The position numbers and the translations under genes are program-made. The notes beneath the pieces are model-generated. The model was not told the origin of the DNA and did no database searches. It saw nothing but the letters and a program-made list of their open reading frames with translations. From assembly GCA_024811115.1 (NCBI GenBank), contig JAKOGH010000763.1, positions 124,001 through 188,000 on the forward strand: a DNA stretch of 64,000 bases, in the 5' to 3' direction. Numbering within the stretch: the stretch's first letter is position 1; every line of letters begins with the position of its first letter. Of the stretch, positions 23,879 to 35,317 are shown piece by piece. This stretch comes from Terana coerulea. Taxonomy: Eukaryota > Basidiomycota > Agaricomycetes > Polyporales > Phanerochaetaceae.

Positions 23879-24940
23879 ATGGTCAGCTAACCGTTCTCAT
23901 GTTTGAAAGTGTATTCGTTGTTCATTTCCGCAGGCACCTCGAGGGTTGTCCGCCGAAGAGAAGCGAGTGCGTCTGTTGGAGATATTCCATGAAACGGTCA
24001 GTCGCACGTCCTCAGGGCTAACACCCAGCCTTCGACTGACCAGATGTTCTACAGAAGGATTTCTTTCAGGTATAGGCCTCTTTGCAGCATTAAGCGGGAT
24101 GTGTGCTGATGATGGCATGCAAGCTGAAAGAATTAGAGAAGTTGGGGCCGAAGATGAAAGGGATTGGTGCGCAACATTCTGCCACCCTCTTGTCTGAACC
24201 ATCCTCACATATCACCGCGTAGTATCGCAATCTGTGAAAGAGGTACTGCAGTCTCTCGTCGACGATGGCCTTGTCCAAGCGGATAAGATTGGGTCCTCTA
24301 ACTGTATGACCTTTCAGCGTATTTCATCACCTGGTAAACTGACTATATGCGCATACATGCAGTCTTTTGGAGCTTCCCGTCCCAACGCGGAGCCATGGTA
24401 ACCTTCTTTGCTGACACACGCTGTACGCGACATGTTACCGACCAGTCGTATGCGAACATTAGATGCAGAACCGCTTGAGCGCCGTGAAGGAAAGTCAAGC
24501 CGCGCAACAAGCTCAACTCCAGGAAATCCAAGCTGCTGTCGAAACCGAGAAAGCTGCCCGGCTTGAGAGCGTGAGTGTTTACTACACCACTGTGCTATGC
24601 CAACGCTGGAGTTCCTTCTCAGGCAGAGCGCGCTGCATCGCTTGCCAAACTCGGCGCGATGAAGCGGCAGCTGGAAGAGCTGGAGAAGGAGCTTGCGCAG
24701 TATGGCGCGTGCGACCCCGCAAAGGTAGACGAGAAGAAACGAGCGGTCATTCTCGCCAAGGAGGCAGCCGTCCGGTGGACAGGTGGCTATATGCGCTTCT
24801 ACTTGGGCCGTATACTCAAGTCACTCGTTTCAGACAATTACGCCGTCCTCCTGTCGCACTTTACACGACAGTATGGTGTGGACCCTGATGAGATCAGGAA
24901 ATATCTGGGTGTCGGGGAAGACTACGAGGACATCTGCTAA
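23879..24940 (+). CDS. MND1: Meiotic recombination protein Mnd1
   Basis: Nuclear protein of 221 residues, matching the usual length of about 220. With Hop2, Mnd1 stimulates Dmc1/Rad51 strand invasion in meiosis (family knowledge). Seen: the winged-helix N-terminus SAEEKRVRLLEIFHETKDFF, LKELEKLGPKMKGIVSQSVK and EVLQSLVDDGLVQADKIGSS; a long coiled coil (QNRLSAVKESQAAQQAQLQE onwards); and the C-terminal helices ending YLGVGEDYEDIC. Exons: 23879-23881, 23934-23996, 24055-24069, 24124-24166, 24223-24303, 24363-24397, 24463-24570, 24623-24940. The first coding exon is the ATG alone and the third codes only five residues. All phases join without a frame break. Splicing is dense, so the gene is invisible in simple reading-frame scans. 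Confidence 0.95.
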
Positions 24941-25237
24941 GTGTATGGTTCTGATATTTTTTGTGTACGTGATAGTGCTCTTTTGTTGTCTCTTCCGTGT
25001 CTCTTCACTGCTGGGTCGCTAAATATAGCATGCTCGCACGCGTCACGACGCGCTGCGCGTCGGAAGCAAGCCACCACGTGGGATGACATCACGCGCTGCC
25101 CGCTGCCGCCAAGGACGTCACCGTGCTTTTAGCGCCCATTCGCCTCAGGACCCGTCACTCTTCTGCGAGATGCGGGAATAAATAACTTTTGGTTTCCGAG
25201 GCACGGGGCTCTGTCTCTTTTCTCCCCGCCGTTCACC
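24941..25237. promoter_or_regulatory. MND1 3' end and PIN-like carrier promoter
   Basis: Short tandem intergenic region. It should hold the MND1 terminator and the promoter of the transporter. No specific site stands out. Confidence 0.4.
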
Positions 25238-26829
25238 ATGTTGTCGACGGCAATAAACACGATGGCGGACGACACAATCAAGTCGCTCGGAGCCACCTTC
25301 CTCGGTGCGCTCGAAGGCGCCATCTCGGTCCTCCTCACCTTGTTGGCGGGGTACTGGGTGGCACGCAGCGGCATGCTCGACCGCCCAACCGTCCACAAAG
25401 TCTCCAACATATGCTCTATGGTCTTCCTCCCGTGCCTCATCGTCGTGCAAATGGGGCCCAGAGCTCACGGTCGGCCAGCTCAGGAGGCTGTGGATTCTTC
25501 CCGCCTGGGGCCTTGCAAGCACAATTGTCGCGCATGCCCTCGGCTACGCCGGACACAAGCTGTTCAAGACCAAGGCGTGGGTCGTGGTTGCGGCGGGGCG
25601 TCCCAACAGCAGCGCCCTCCCGCTCCTGCTCCTCAAGGCGCTCTCCACGACGGGCGTGCTCAGCCAGTTCTCGGGCAGCGACGAAAGCAAGGACAAGCTC
25701 CTCGCGCGCGCAGTCGCTCATCCTGCTCAACGTCGTCGTCCAGCAGACGATCACGTTCCAGATCGCGCCTGCGCTGCTCATGCAGGACGCGAAGGCGGAG
25801 GGCAAGAAGCCCGCGAACGAGGCAGACGACGACGTCGAGAACGGCGGCCCCGTCCGCCTGGCCCCCGGGAACTCGTCGCGGCACGCCGCGAAGCTGAACC
25901 CCATTGTGCAGGATAGAGAGCGCGTGGGCCTGCTGGCCGACACGGATCGCAGGGACTACGGCTCGCAGAACGGGAGCGACGGGGCGGGATATACCCACGC
26001 GATCAACCCTATTGCGGATCTGCCAGACGTGCGCTGGCCCGCACGTATACGCTTCCTCGAGAAGCCCGTGAAGAAGACGTTTGGCATGATGAGCCCACCG
26101 CTGATAGGTGCCATTGTCGCCCTCATCATCGGAGCGAGTGCTTCCCTGTTTCCCTGCTTGTCCTTCCGCTCACTTTGGGCACCAGATGGTCCCGCCGTTG
26201 CACCATCTGTTCCTCGACGAAGACAGTGATGTGTACACTGCAGTCACTCAGACGGCTGGCAACCTTGGCGAGCTCTTGTGCGTTCCATCATCTCCATACA
26301 CTTGCTCCGGCCGTATTAACTTCTGGTACCTCCACTAGCGTTTCGCTGCAGATGTTTACCGTCGGTGCCGAACTCGCACTCGTCAAGAACGCTAACCCTG
26401 GCGTCGTGCCCTCCGCGTATGCCATATTCATCCGGTTCATCGCCATGCCTGGCTTGAGCTTGCTATTTGTGTTCCTGACTGCGGGCCGAAACTGGTACAC
26501 TAACGATAAACTTGTGTGGTACGTGACCCCGATTGTTGATGGGTGAAAGCGAGGACTTGAATTTACTGATTGCACTTTAGGTTCTTGCTGGTATTGATTC
26601 CTTCCGGACCATCGGCTATGTTGCTGGCGAATGTTGCAGAGCTCGTGGACGTGGACCAGGGACCCATCGCCGGTTACTTGACTATTTCTGTACGTACACC
26701 TTTGCACTCGTTATACTCGCCGTTTCTAACACTCTTCCTCCGATTTAGTACTTTTTCTCTCCGCTCATGGCGGTCGTGTGCTCTCTCGGCTTGCTCGTCG
26801 TTCAAAACGCTTCAAAACGGTTGTCTTAG
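25238..26829 (+). CDS. Auxin efflux carrier family (PIN-like) membrane transporter
   Basis: Integral membrane protein of about 451 residues in the PF03547 Mem_trans family (yeast Ecm3-like, plant PILS-like), probably of an internal membrane; the substrate in fungi is unknown. Seen: N-terminal helices GAISVLLTLLAGYWVARSG and VSNICSMVFLPCLIV, the family motif GRPNSSALPLLLLKAL, a central acidic loop (NEADDDVENGG), and C-terminal helices including PPLIGAIVALIIG, VSLQMFTVGAEL, FLLVLIPSGPSAMLL and MAVVCSLGLLVV. Exons: 25238-26133, 26186-26277, 26339-26518, 26581-26689, 26749-26829. The first intron is GC-AG (26134-26185). Two extra single bases break exon 1, in GGGG 25453-25456 and near 25708. A second in-frame Met eight codons downstream is an alternative start. 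Confidence 0.92.
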
Positions 26830-27245
26830 GCGAGACCTATTTCTGCTTTGCCTGACTACTGTATTACGCTTTGCTAGCTTAACTTGCTATCGTACGTGTT
26901 TTCCATAGTGTCGTACACGACTATCACTGGACACTGTATTATTATCTATGTATACAAAGTCCCTAACAGTATGATATATATTCAGAGGTGCTTATGGACA
27001 ATCGCAAATAGGGTCTACTATCCTGACGACATTGAAAGATGGTACTTTGCGAGAACACTTGGCGACAGCCATATTACAGACCAGTTGCCGCTTTCCCGCT
27101 TTGTTGTTGTATGTAAATCATTTTCAGGTTCACATAAAGCTATCATCGTAGACTGCACTGTTATCCCCATGAAAACAATACCAATGATCCAAGTGGTGTT
27201 TACAAGTATACGTGAGACATTGTGACGGACAGTTCCGAGATGTAT
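26830..27245. other. Convergent 3' spacer
   Basis: AT-rich spacer between the convergent transporter and lectin genes. No gene was recognised. Confidence 0.45.
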
Positions 27246-28686
27246 TCAGAAGAGCGCGAAGTATGGGCTGTACTTCCAAGCATCGTCCTACTGAAGCATC
27301 AGCTGGTTGTCACTGGAGTGAAACGGAAGACTACGCACACTAAATTTGCCGTTTTGAGGTCTACGTAAACAAGACGCTGTTGAATATTTGAAGGCTACGC
27401 GGCGACAGATGAAGACGCACTCAAAATAGGTGATCTTGTCCCTATTGTCCTCGCATGTCGTCCAGTTGAAGGCGTGTTTGTCCGACGCGCTCTTTGCGCC
27501 AAACACAATGCCGCACAGCATCGCAAAACCCTGTGAGTCGGTATTATGGTGAGGATCTGGACAAGTGCAAGGACGAAGAAAGGCACCGACGTCTGCCGCA
27601 AACGTCTCCGCGCCCCACCTGGACACCGAGGCTTTGTATTCTGTGTGTTAAAACTATGTCAGGGCTTGGTAGAGAGGAGGCAGGGAAGGCGGCCTGACGT
27701 AGTGCGAAATCGTCGCAGTCCCAGATCTCCGACCGCCACTGCGTCTTGCCGAGGTCGGTCTTGCTCCAGATGTCAGAGAGCGTCGCTTGAGGGACGACGA
27801 AGTAGCTGGAGAGGATGTCAGGTCCATCTGGTAGTCCATTCAGTCACGACGGTGAGCGACTACGTACATCGCGTCACTCAGGTAGCTCTTAAACTCGGGG
27901 TGCTTGACGACACCCTTGTTTTCGGCCTTGAGGTTCTCGAGGCGGTCTCCGACTTCCTTGGGGGACATGCTGATCCGCTCGAGCTTCCACTGCTGGGCCG
28001 GCAAGTTGGTGGACAGATTCCCGGCGCAACCGGTGATGATGCTGCCATCGTGGCCCACGAAGTTTGTGTCGCTGTGCACTAGGCATGAGCGCTGATAATA
28101 AGCATATGCAGAGCACCTACGTGGGAGCACTACCAAGATTAAGATAGGCTACCCAGAATATTAGCTATTTTGGATTTGAGCTGTGGCAGAAGGCGGCGTA
28201 CTCTTAGAAGCCTTGTTTTGCAACCTATAGTGCCCCTGCTCATCTTGCTGGATGAGCCATAGCCGCTCCTCCTTCTTCTCCGTGCCAGCCGCCGCAACGA
28301 TTGAAGCATCATTGCTCGGGTTCCCTGCACTAGCGGGTAAGCTCTCTAACCAAATTCAGGAAAACTAGCACTCACCACCCACCAACTCCAGGCCAGTGTT
28401 AGTCTTGATGCAGCGCACCGTATACGCGGCTCTATCAGACCTAGCCCTGCTCGATGAGCCACATCTGGTGGTATGAACGCTCCTCGGTAGCAGGGTAGCG
28501 CTGCCACCCGCCGATTGGGGTACCGTCAGCCGTCTCTGCAGCATCATATGCGATGCTGACGGTCATCGGAAGAGTGGCATGAGTAACGACATCTACAAGA
28601 ACCTTCAGACGCCACCAAATCCCCATGGAATAAAACTCACAGATGCCGGGTACGAGATTCACTCTAGCCAACACGCCAGGAGCCAT
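27246..28686 (-). CDS. Beta-trefoil lectin with C-terminal cysteine protease domain (MOA/PSL-type agglutinin)
   Basis: Fruiting-body-type chimeric lectin of roughly 285 residues. The N-terminal half shows ricin-B type repeats: DGTPIGGWQRYP with HQMWLIEQ, then NDASIVAAAG with LWLIQQDEQGHYRLQNKAS, then HDGSIITG with AQQWKLERIS. The C-terminal half matches the papain-like domain of the Marasmius oreades and Polyporus squamosus agglutinins: RSEIWDCDDFAL holds the catalytic Cys, DKHAFNWTT the His and KITYFE the Glu, so all three active-site residues are present. Exons (minus): 28686-28641, 28592-28376, 28324 to about 28266, 28091-27868, 27827-27699, 27640-27591, 27530-27421, 27360-27339, 27287-27246. 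An extra base in the C run 28445-28447 breaks exon 2. The joins on either side of exon 4 are out of phase as read, so one or two more indels are likely. Likely role: defence against fungus-feeding animals (inference from the family). No signal peptide. Confidence 0.85.
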
Positions 28687-29592
28687 TGCGTTGTCAGTAA
28701 GTAACAGATCAATGAAAAAAGAGAACGGGCGAGGGAGCAAGCAGATGGTGATACTAGGCATCGCTGGCGGCGGGCTCAGCTACTTATGCTGCACTCTAGT
28801 TTCGCGCAGGGCGAGTTTGCATGCAAGCACGACGTTTCTGACAACGGCGAGGTACGTCGGCCGAGTCTACTGAGGGCTCATCTTCAAGCTTCAGGGCCCA
28901 GGAACATGCATCGGGTTAATTACTCTCTTCACACATTCAAGACCCGAACGGTACTTATGCCTTGAAATGCTGTGATTGAGGGAAAGAACCAATAAGTAAC
29001 TTGTTCCCTGCCACCCAGCGTCCAACACTCACAGCAATAAACTGGTTGACGACACCCATATGAGCGAACTTTATAGCGAACGTGAGACGGAGGTTCTCCC
29101 TTGTTCCTGATTCATGGCGCTGGCGACAACCCCACAAAGCTGACGGACCCGAGATTGCACCTGATTGTTGGGTCGTCAGGCACCATGGGGCACCGCGCAA
29201 GCATCGAGAACGCGGGCTCCGGAGAGCAACGACTTCCGATGAGTACCCACAAGGATTGCCAGAATGAGACTGACGCCAGGCACGCAGCGGGAACGTGACG
29301 CAGATGTGATAGAGACTTTCATTCATGTTCGCTGAATCGAGGTCGAGGCAAGCCTATGAACTTCCGGCGGATAGCCTCAGCAAGCGCACCTCGGCCGGCT
29401 TATGCGGTCGGGCAATCCGGAGCTCGGAGCATAACAAGTGCTTGGAATAGACGCACCTTGGTTTAACCATGCCATAAACCACGCAAGAAAGCCCACTCGG
29501 ACTTCGATATGTGAAACCAATCCATGGAAGTGGTCTCTAGATACAAGTGGGCCTCGCTGCTGCGTAAATGTACTCTATTTTGCAGGCCTAGT
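28687..29592. other. Intergenic, no gene recognised
   Basis: Between the lectin start (-) and the NDUFS7 3' end (-). The right end of the interval should hold the NDUFS7 3' UTR, and the left end the lectin promoter. Several overlapping short frames exist on both strands near 29000-29330, but none has a recognisable domain. Confidence 0.4.
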
Positions 29593-30553
29593 TTACTTGC
29601 GGTACCTAAAGGCTATGAGTTGCAAGAACCAAGACCGAGGAAGGGAAGCGCTTACCAGAGAGTGCTCTTGCGGTTTCTCCGCATCTTGCGCTGCAGCTGC
29701 AGCATCCCGTAAAGCAGAGCCTCGGCGGTCGGCGGGCATCCAGGGACGTAGATGTCCACAGGCACGATACGGTCGCAACCACGGACGACGGAGTACGAAT
29801 AGTGGTAGTAGCCACCTCCGTTCGCACACGAACCCATGGAGATCACCCAGCGAGGTTCAGGCATTTGGTCGTAGACTGTTCGGAGGGCGGGCGCCATCTT
29901 GTTCGTCAGGGTACCCGCGACGATCATAATATCGGACTGCCGTGGACTTGCACGGAAGACGACACCTAGCCGATCCTGGTCGTACCGCGCGGCAGCCATG
30001 TGCATCATTTCCACTGCGCAACATGCGAGACCTATACGGATACGTTCAATATGTTGGCACCATAGACGAGAATACTTTGCACGCACCGAAAGTCATTGGC
30101 CACATGGAACTCTGCCGCGCCCAGTTCGTGATCTTATCCAGTGAAGAGAGAACATATTCTATAAGTCCTCCGTAAACCACATGTTGCTTTATGTTACGGC
30201 AATTGACTTCAAACCTGCTTTGTTCTGAGGGGTCTCGAGGCTGAGCTGGTTGGAGTTGAGCTTGGCGAGCTGTGTTATGGGCTCGGTTGCGGACGTAGTG
30301 GAGGTCCTTGGTACCTCCGCGTTGGTTGTCTGTGACGTATGTAGTTGCTTGAAAGCTATGAATACAACGTCCATATGGACTAAACATTTTACACATCCTG
30401 ACTGAAAGACACAGAGGCGTACCGGTTATCCCCACCTGAGGTCTAAGAGCAGCTCGTCGTCCAGCACCAGCAACTGCAGCAAAAGTTAGTCCATAGTTGT
30501 CAAAGTTTGCGCGATAATAGCACACCTGCATTCCGGAACACAGCGAGCGACAT
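29593..30553 (-). CDS. NADH:ubiquinone oxidoreductase PSST subunit (NDUFS7)
   Basis: Complex I core subunit of 213 residues, mitochondrial matrix side. It carries Fe-S cluster N2, the last electron carrier before ubiquinone. Seen: a basic presequence-like N-terminus ([19 protein letters not shown]), then [30 protein letters not shown] (adjacent Cys ligands), [39 protein letters not shown] (third Cys), [16 protein letters not shown] (fourth Cys) and a short basic tail. Exons (minus): 30553-30526, 30473-30436, 30329-30215, 30158-30087, 30031-29656, 29605-29593. The last exon adds only the end of a Trp codon plus YRK. All exon phases join cleanly. Confidence 0.96.
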
Positions 30554-31231
30554 AGTGGCGAGAGTGAAAGGAGAGTGAGCTGACTGTGCTGAACGACGAG
30601 TAGGGTGAGTTCAAAGCCGGAAGCCCTCATTGGGTGGAACCGGTTCCGGCCGGCGTTGGGCCGCCCGGCAATGTCGTGCCGGCCGAAAATGCCATAAACG
30701 GCCGTGGGACAATCCCGCCCGCCGACGACCAATTCCCGCCCGTCCCCAACGACCTCATACTCAAGCCCACCCAGTGCGCGCAAAGCATCTCGGCAAGCAG
30801 CACAGGCTGTCTGGAACTCTTCTGGAGCATTTCGGCTCATTTTCTGGCTACTGCCCTCCGATACGAAAGGAACCGGAACTTGCCGGACGGCAGCAACGTC
30901 CTTGCGGTCAAGGTCCCCCGCTTGACACAGCAACCATTCACCGAGCGGAATCGTTCTCTTCATCCCTTTCCACCATCTTCGTCGCTGTCGGAGGTGGTCC
31001 TTCGCCGTCTTACCGCAGGCCGTCAACGACCATCACATCTTCCAGGGACACTAGCTTTCGCGCGGTGTCTTCCGCTTCCTTGTGACGACAACGACCCTTT
31101 TCCGTTCTTATTCTCTCGGATTCTCTTGCTTGCTTCCGCGTACCACGTTCCCTCTCATTTTGACTTCAACACTCGCCTGTGCACCGACAGGAGGTCGATA
31201 GTCTCGGCCACCCTCTGCATCAGCTCACAAC
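30554..31231. promoter_or_regulatory. Divergent promoter region (NDUFS7 / large disordered protein)
   Basis: Separates two divergently transcribed genes. The right half is pyrimidine-rich, as expected for a 5' leader. Frames crossing it are long but unconserved and GC-biased. Confidence 0.45.
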
Positions 31232-34200
31232 ATGGCCGCCGCTCTGTCAATGTCTTCCGACAATCTCAACGTGGGGCGCGAGCCGTACTCACGACGCCTC
31301 ACGGTTGCCGAGCTGGACTTTGATTCAGACACACGCTACCCCACCGTGAGCTCGTCTTCCCGACATCGACAGACTCCGTCGTACTCCGACAGACCACTGG
31401 GCAAGACAGACCCATCACGCGCCAGCTGGATCGACTTCTCTCCCCCCACGGCCAGGATGTCCGGCTTCAACGAAGCGTGGGTAGCAGACAGGCTCGACGA
31501 GGAGCCAAGCGATCAAAGAAAGTCGTTGCAGTATCAAGCACAAGACGCCGACCTGCAGGTGGGGAACCGTCTACCTGACGGCGCTGGCGTTTACAGCTCG
31601 CCTTCAGGAAGCCCTTACCTCGACGAGGGCCGCTCCCGCCGTCGCCCCTCCACCTTGCCTCCAGTCCCCAAGAGCTCACCCTGGGCGACTTGGACCGAGA
31701 GTCCTTGCGGAACGCAGACATGGGGCAGCGAATCTCCGGGATAGAGCAACTCCGGGGCCAATCATTCCCCCGTCGAGCCCTAAACACCCCGCACTTCCTG
31801 CTGCAGGCATCGGTGCAGGCCCCAGCACCTCGAACAACTCTCCCATCGTCCCCATGTCGGCCGGTCCATCGTACAGCGCAGCGGCGGTGCCCATTCCCAT
31901 CTCTTCCAAGCCTCGCGCATATGCACAGCAACCCACTTACATCACCCCCGCATCCGCTCCAAATCCCATCAACCCTGTATATGCGCCGCCTCAAGTGCGT
32001 GGAGAGGAGATATGTGTCGAGTGCGCCATGCGAGATCAGGACATGGCGGACGTCGATGCGACCGGTCCGGGCGTGTGGAGACGAGATAGCGACGTTGACT
32101 ACGAGGAGCTGTTGCAACGGGAACTGGAAGATGAGGCTGCTGGTATACTCCGGCGGGAGAACTCGTCAAGACCACGAGCCCGAGGTGGAAGGCTCACAGA
32201 AGGGCACTTGAAGCTATGGCTCAGCATCGTGCGTCTCTCTTCGTTCTGTGTTTTCTGCGGCTCTCTCACACCCTTGTTGATTGGGTAGAACCCCAAAGAG
32301 CCGTCCTCTCGACAGCAGACCCTGGAGAAGTATGTCAAAGCGCAGAGGTCCCTTCTCGAGGCGGAGGCTTTGGCACATGCCCGCGCACAACGCGAATCCC
32401 GTCAACTCGAAGACAGGATGCGAGACACATACTCGCAGTTGCGTCGATCCGCGTACGAACTGGGGACCAGTGCGCAGCCCATGGACGACACGGGTGGCGT
32501 CCGCATCAAGGCACCTCGCTCTGCCTCGACACCGAGTGCCCTTATTTCCCCCAGTCGCGAGGTCACTCTTCTTGAGAATGGCATGATCGTGGAGCACGTC
32601 GATGTCAAGCGGGAGGAGCGCGAGGAGCGCGAGCGTCGAAGGAGGGAGGAAAAGCGCGACAGAAGCCGGGTCAGGAAGAACTCGCGGACGTCCCGCAGTG
32701 CCGACGTGATGTCGGTGTATTCTCTCCAGACCCCCCTGCCGCAGGACAGCGGCTTCTTCTCGGGCATGCGCAGCGACTCGCGCTATTCGCAGTCGGTGCA
32801 TGCGCGGCCGAGCAGCACCATGACGGGTGGGAACGAGCGGCCACTCACGTTGATACACGCTCAGTCGCAGGCCTCATTCTCAGATATGCAAAGCATCGGG
32901 TCGGCCGCGTCGCCCAGACGGTCAAGATTCTTCGGCCTTCGCAACCTCAGTTCTGGTTTCCGAAGCCAGGACAGCTTTGCACCCTCTGGTGCTAGCATGA
33001 TGGATATGCAGTACGTGGAACGCCTGGTTGATATGTCATGTCTCATGCTGATGCGCTTTATTCAGTGTCGCTTTATCGCGCGAGCAGCATATGTTCGACC
33101 AACAAAACTTGCAGCAACAGCAGCAGCAGTACGCTGGACAGGGCGTAGTAGACATTGGTAGCAATGCTCCCACACTACGACTTGGTGAGTCATGGCCTCG
33201 TCCGGAGACCCAGGCAGCGGCGCCGGAGCCTGTTGAGGCCAAGTCTGTCAAGAAGACCAACGGGCTCAAAAAGATATGGAAACTTGTCACTGGCTCGTCC
33301 TACAAGAGCGACACCCTCGCTGCCAGGCCGCAGTCAAGGTCGATGGACCGGACGGAGGACGATGCGCCGTTGGCGCCGCCACCACCGCTATCATACCTTG
33401 TTGATCAGCGCAGAAACCGACGGGCGAACTCGACCGTGTCGCTGCCGTCGACTGTCTCGCCCAACACCCTCTCGCCCTACGCTACGTCACCCCCTACCGC
33501 ACCCTCTTCCCTACAGCCGTCACCAACGTCCTCGCGGCGATCGGCAGATAGGGATCGTGGAGATCCTCGCAAGAACAGTGACCTCATGGCCGATCACGAG
33601 GATCAGGCACTCCCAGCGGATACGTCCATGCAGGAGACGGACTCGAGGGGCCGGACGACGCAGAGCTCATGGACGTTGTCAAGCACAACAGGCCCCGCGA
33701 CGCCGCCCCTCTCCGCCTCCCCCTCGGCCCATGTCTTCTTCCATGCGTCGGGACAAAAGTCTTCCTCCCCTTCCAGGCGAGGCCACATTGGACATTCCAG
33801 GCTATCCGATGCCCGAAATGCGGCCCCAAACCGTCTTCACCTACGATCCTCGCACATTGAACCTCGTCGCCTCACCGCCTCAGGCTCCCTTCCGTACGGC
33901 GGAGACGAGGAGACATTCCCTCAACGGCATCCCTAAGCCCAGCATATCCCAGACTTTGCCCGTGAAAGGGGCTCCTTCTGGCGCGGGGCCAGCTGAACGT
34001 TCCACCGTTCCTCGCTGAGGAGAAGTACGGCGAGTTTGGCTCGTCGCACGTGTCGATGGGCCCGTGGGCGAAGCCCGAGCCGAGCCGCAACTCGTTGGCT
34101 GCGCCCGACAAGCCCAAGAAGCGCAAGAGCAAGTTCGGGCTTTCCGCGCTGTTCGGCAAGAAGTCGCCGAGCGAGCACCAGGATGGCGCGGACGCACTGG

Positions 34201-34412
34201 ACTACTCGGCTTTCCGCCCGTCGCAGTCGGACTCGCGGGACCCCAGCGTGCTCTCTGGGAGCGGCTTCGTCGGGCCGACGTCGCAGAACAGCCATGCGCC
34301 GCGCATGTCGGTGATGTCGAGGAAGAACCTCGAGGAGCTCGTCGACCAGGACACAGAGTTCATCGCGTACCGGTACCCGTCGAACGATCAGCGCCTCGAC
34401 CTTCTGCGGTAG
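31232..34412 (+). CDS. Large, mostly disordered conserved basidiomycete protein
   Basis: About 1020 residues; I do not recognise a named domain. Seen: a Ser/Pro-rich N-terminus; a CxxC-bearing segment EEICVECAMRDQDMADVD followed by VDYEELLQRELEDEAAG; NPKEPSSRQQTLEKYVKAQR with a coiled coil (LLEAEALAHARAQRESRQL); a charged Arg/Glu run (REEREERERRRREEKRDRS); a poly-Gln; GLKKIWKLVTGSS; PLAPPPPLSYLV; a second basic block KKRKSKFGLSALFGKK; and a C-terminal VDQDTEFIAYRYPSNDQRLD. Short basic and proline-rich modules suggest a scaffold or cortical protein, but this is inference. Exons: 31232-32228, 32289-33010, 33066-34412. At least five single-base frame breaks: CCCC 31666-31669, AA near 31751, GGGG 33647-33650, CCCCC 33719-33723 and GGGG 33985-33988. 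Confidence 0.75.
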
Positions 34413-34944
34413 TACACTTGCCCCGCCTCCTCAGCTCCGTTCGAGTGTCCGCCTGGCCGCTTCGGATTTTTTGCTGCACAGATTTCTATCTATTCGCATC
34501 TTGCTCCTCGTTTTCTGGATCCACACGTCGCGACTTCATTCGGTTCTCGTCTTTGCATCGCATTTCTTGCCTACCCTGATATACTACCCTCATGCCGCTC
34601 ATTCACCTCGCCCGGACACTATTCAATCTCGCTCGGCTAATGCCCTCAGCTTGTATATTCGCATCACCGCTTGCGGCTGGCATCGCCGTTCATAATACTA
34701 CACATTGTCGTCGACGGTCTCCGTGTATGCGCAGCGTTGGTTGATTATTGCCATGTCTGCCGTGCGTGCGGTGCAGTGTGGCAGACGGTCTTAACTTAAG
34801 GTCGGTGAGCATATCGACGCTGATACAGATGACAGGTTTATTTCACAGTATGGACAGATCCTGTAAGTCATCCCGAGCACGGTACACAAATTGCAAACTA
34901 ACAAATTGAATGTTGAGATTTTGGGTATCGCAGCTGGTGGTCCG
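34413..34944. other. Convergent 3' spacer
   Basis: Between the convergent 3' ends of the large protein (+) and a small secreted protein (-). Pyrimidine-rich at the left, AT-rich at the right. No gene was recognised. Confidence 0.45.
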
Positions 34945-35317
34945 CTACTTTCGTAAGACGCCTAACATGCGTTGACCATGCAGCACCGTCTGCGCTTCCC
35001 GTATTTCCTCTTCCACGGCCAGCTGTTCTCCAAGACGCAAAAGAGTCTTGGACCATCCCTGGATAGTCTGTCGCACAGACCCGCTCGTATGTGAGTGAGA
35101 TGTAACGTGAGGAGACTCGCGCGGCGTCCTACCGTGTTCTTGACCGCTTGACTAGCGACTGCGAAAGCAGCCCCAAGGAGGTCATGGCGGGCAGCTCCTC
35201 GCAGCACGGTAGATGCTCTGGCACGGCGATGTTCTCGGTGCTTGACGGCCACATCGGGCTGCTCTGTGCGGCGACGACGGGCAGCACGACAAGGGCGAGG
35301 ATATTGCTGAGTTTCAT
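34945..35317 (-). CDS. Small secreted protein, unknown
   Basis: Two exons (35317-35133 and 35083-34945) give 107 residues. The N-terminus is a clear signal peptide, MKLSNILALVVLPVVAAQSS, then HLPCCEELPA with an adjacent Cys pair. A Lys-Arg-Ser-Arg-Thr-Arg stretch sits at the exon junction and could be a Kex2-type site. Exon 2 is an open, helix-prone segment (GWSKTLLRLGEQLAVEEEIR) ending at TAG. The Cys pattern is far too sparse for a hydrophobin. The function is unknown. Confidence 0.6.

Noticed and set aside
35129..35317. Idea that the secreted protein at 35.3 kb is a hydrophobin
   Set aside because: It has only one CC pair and lacks the eight-Cys pattern. The spliced second exon has no Cys.
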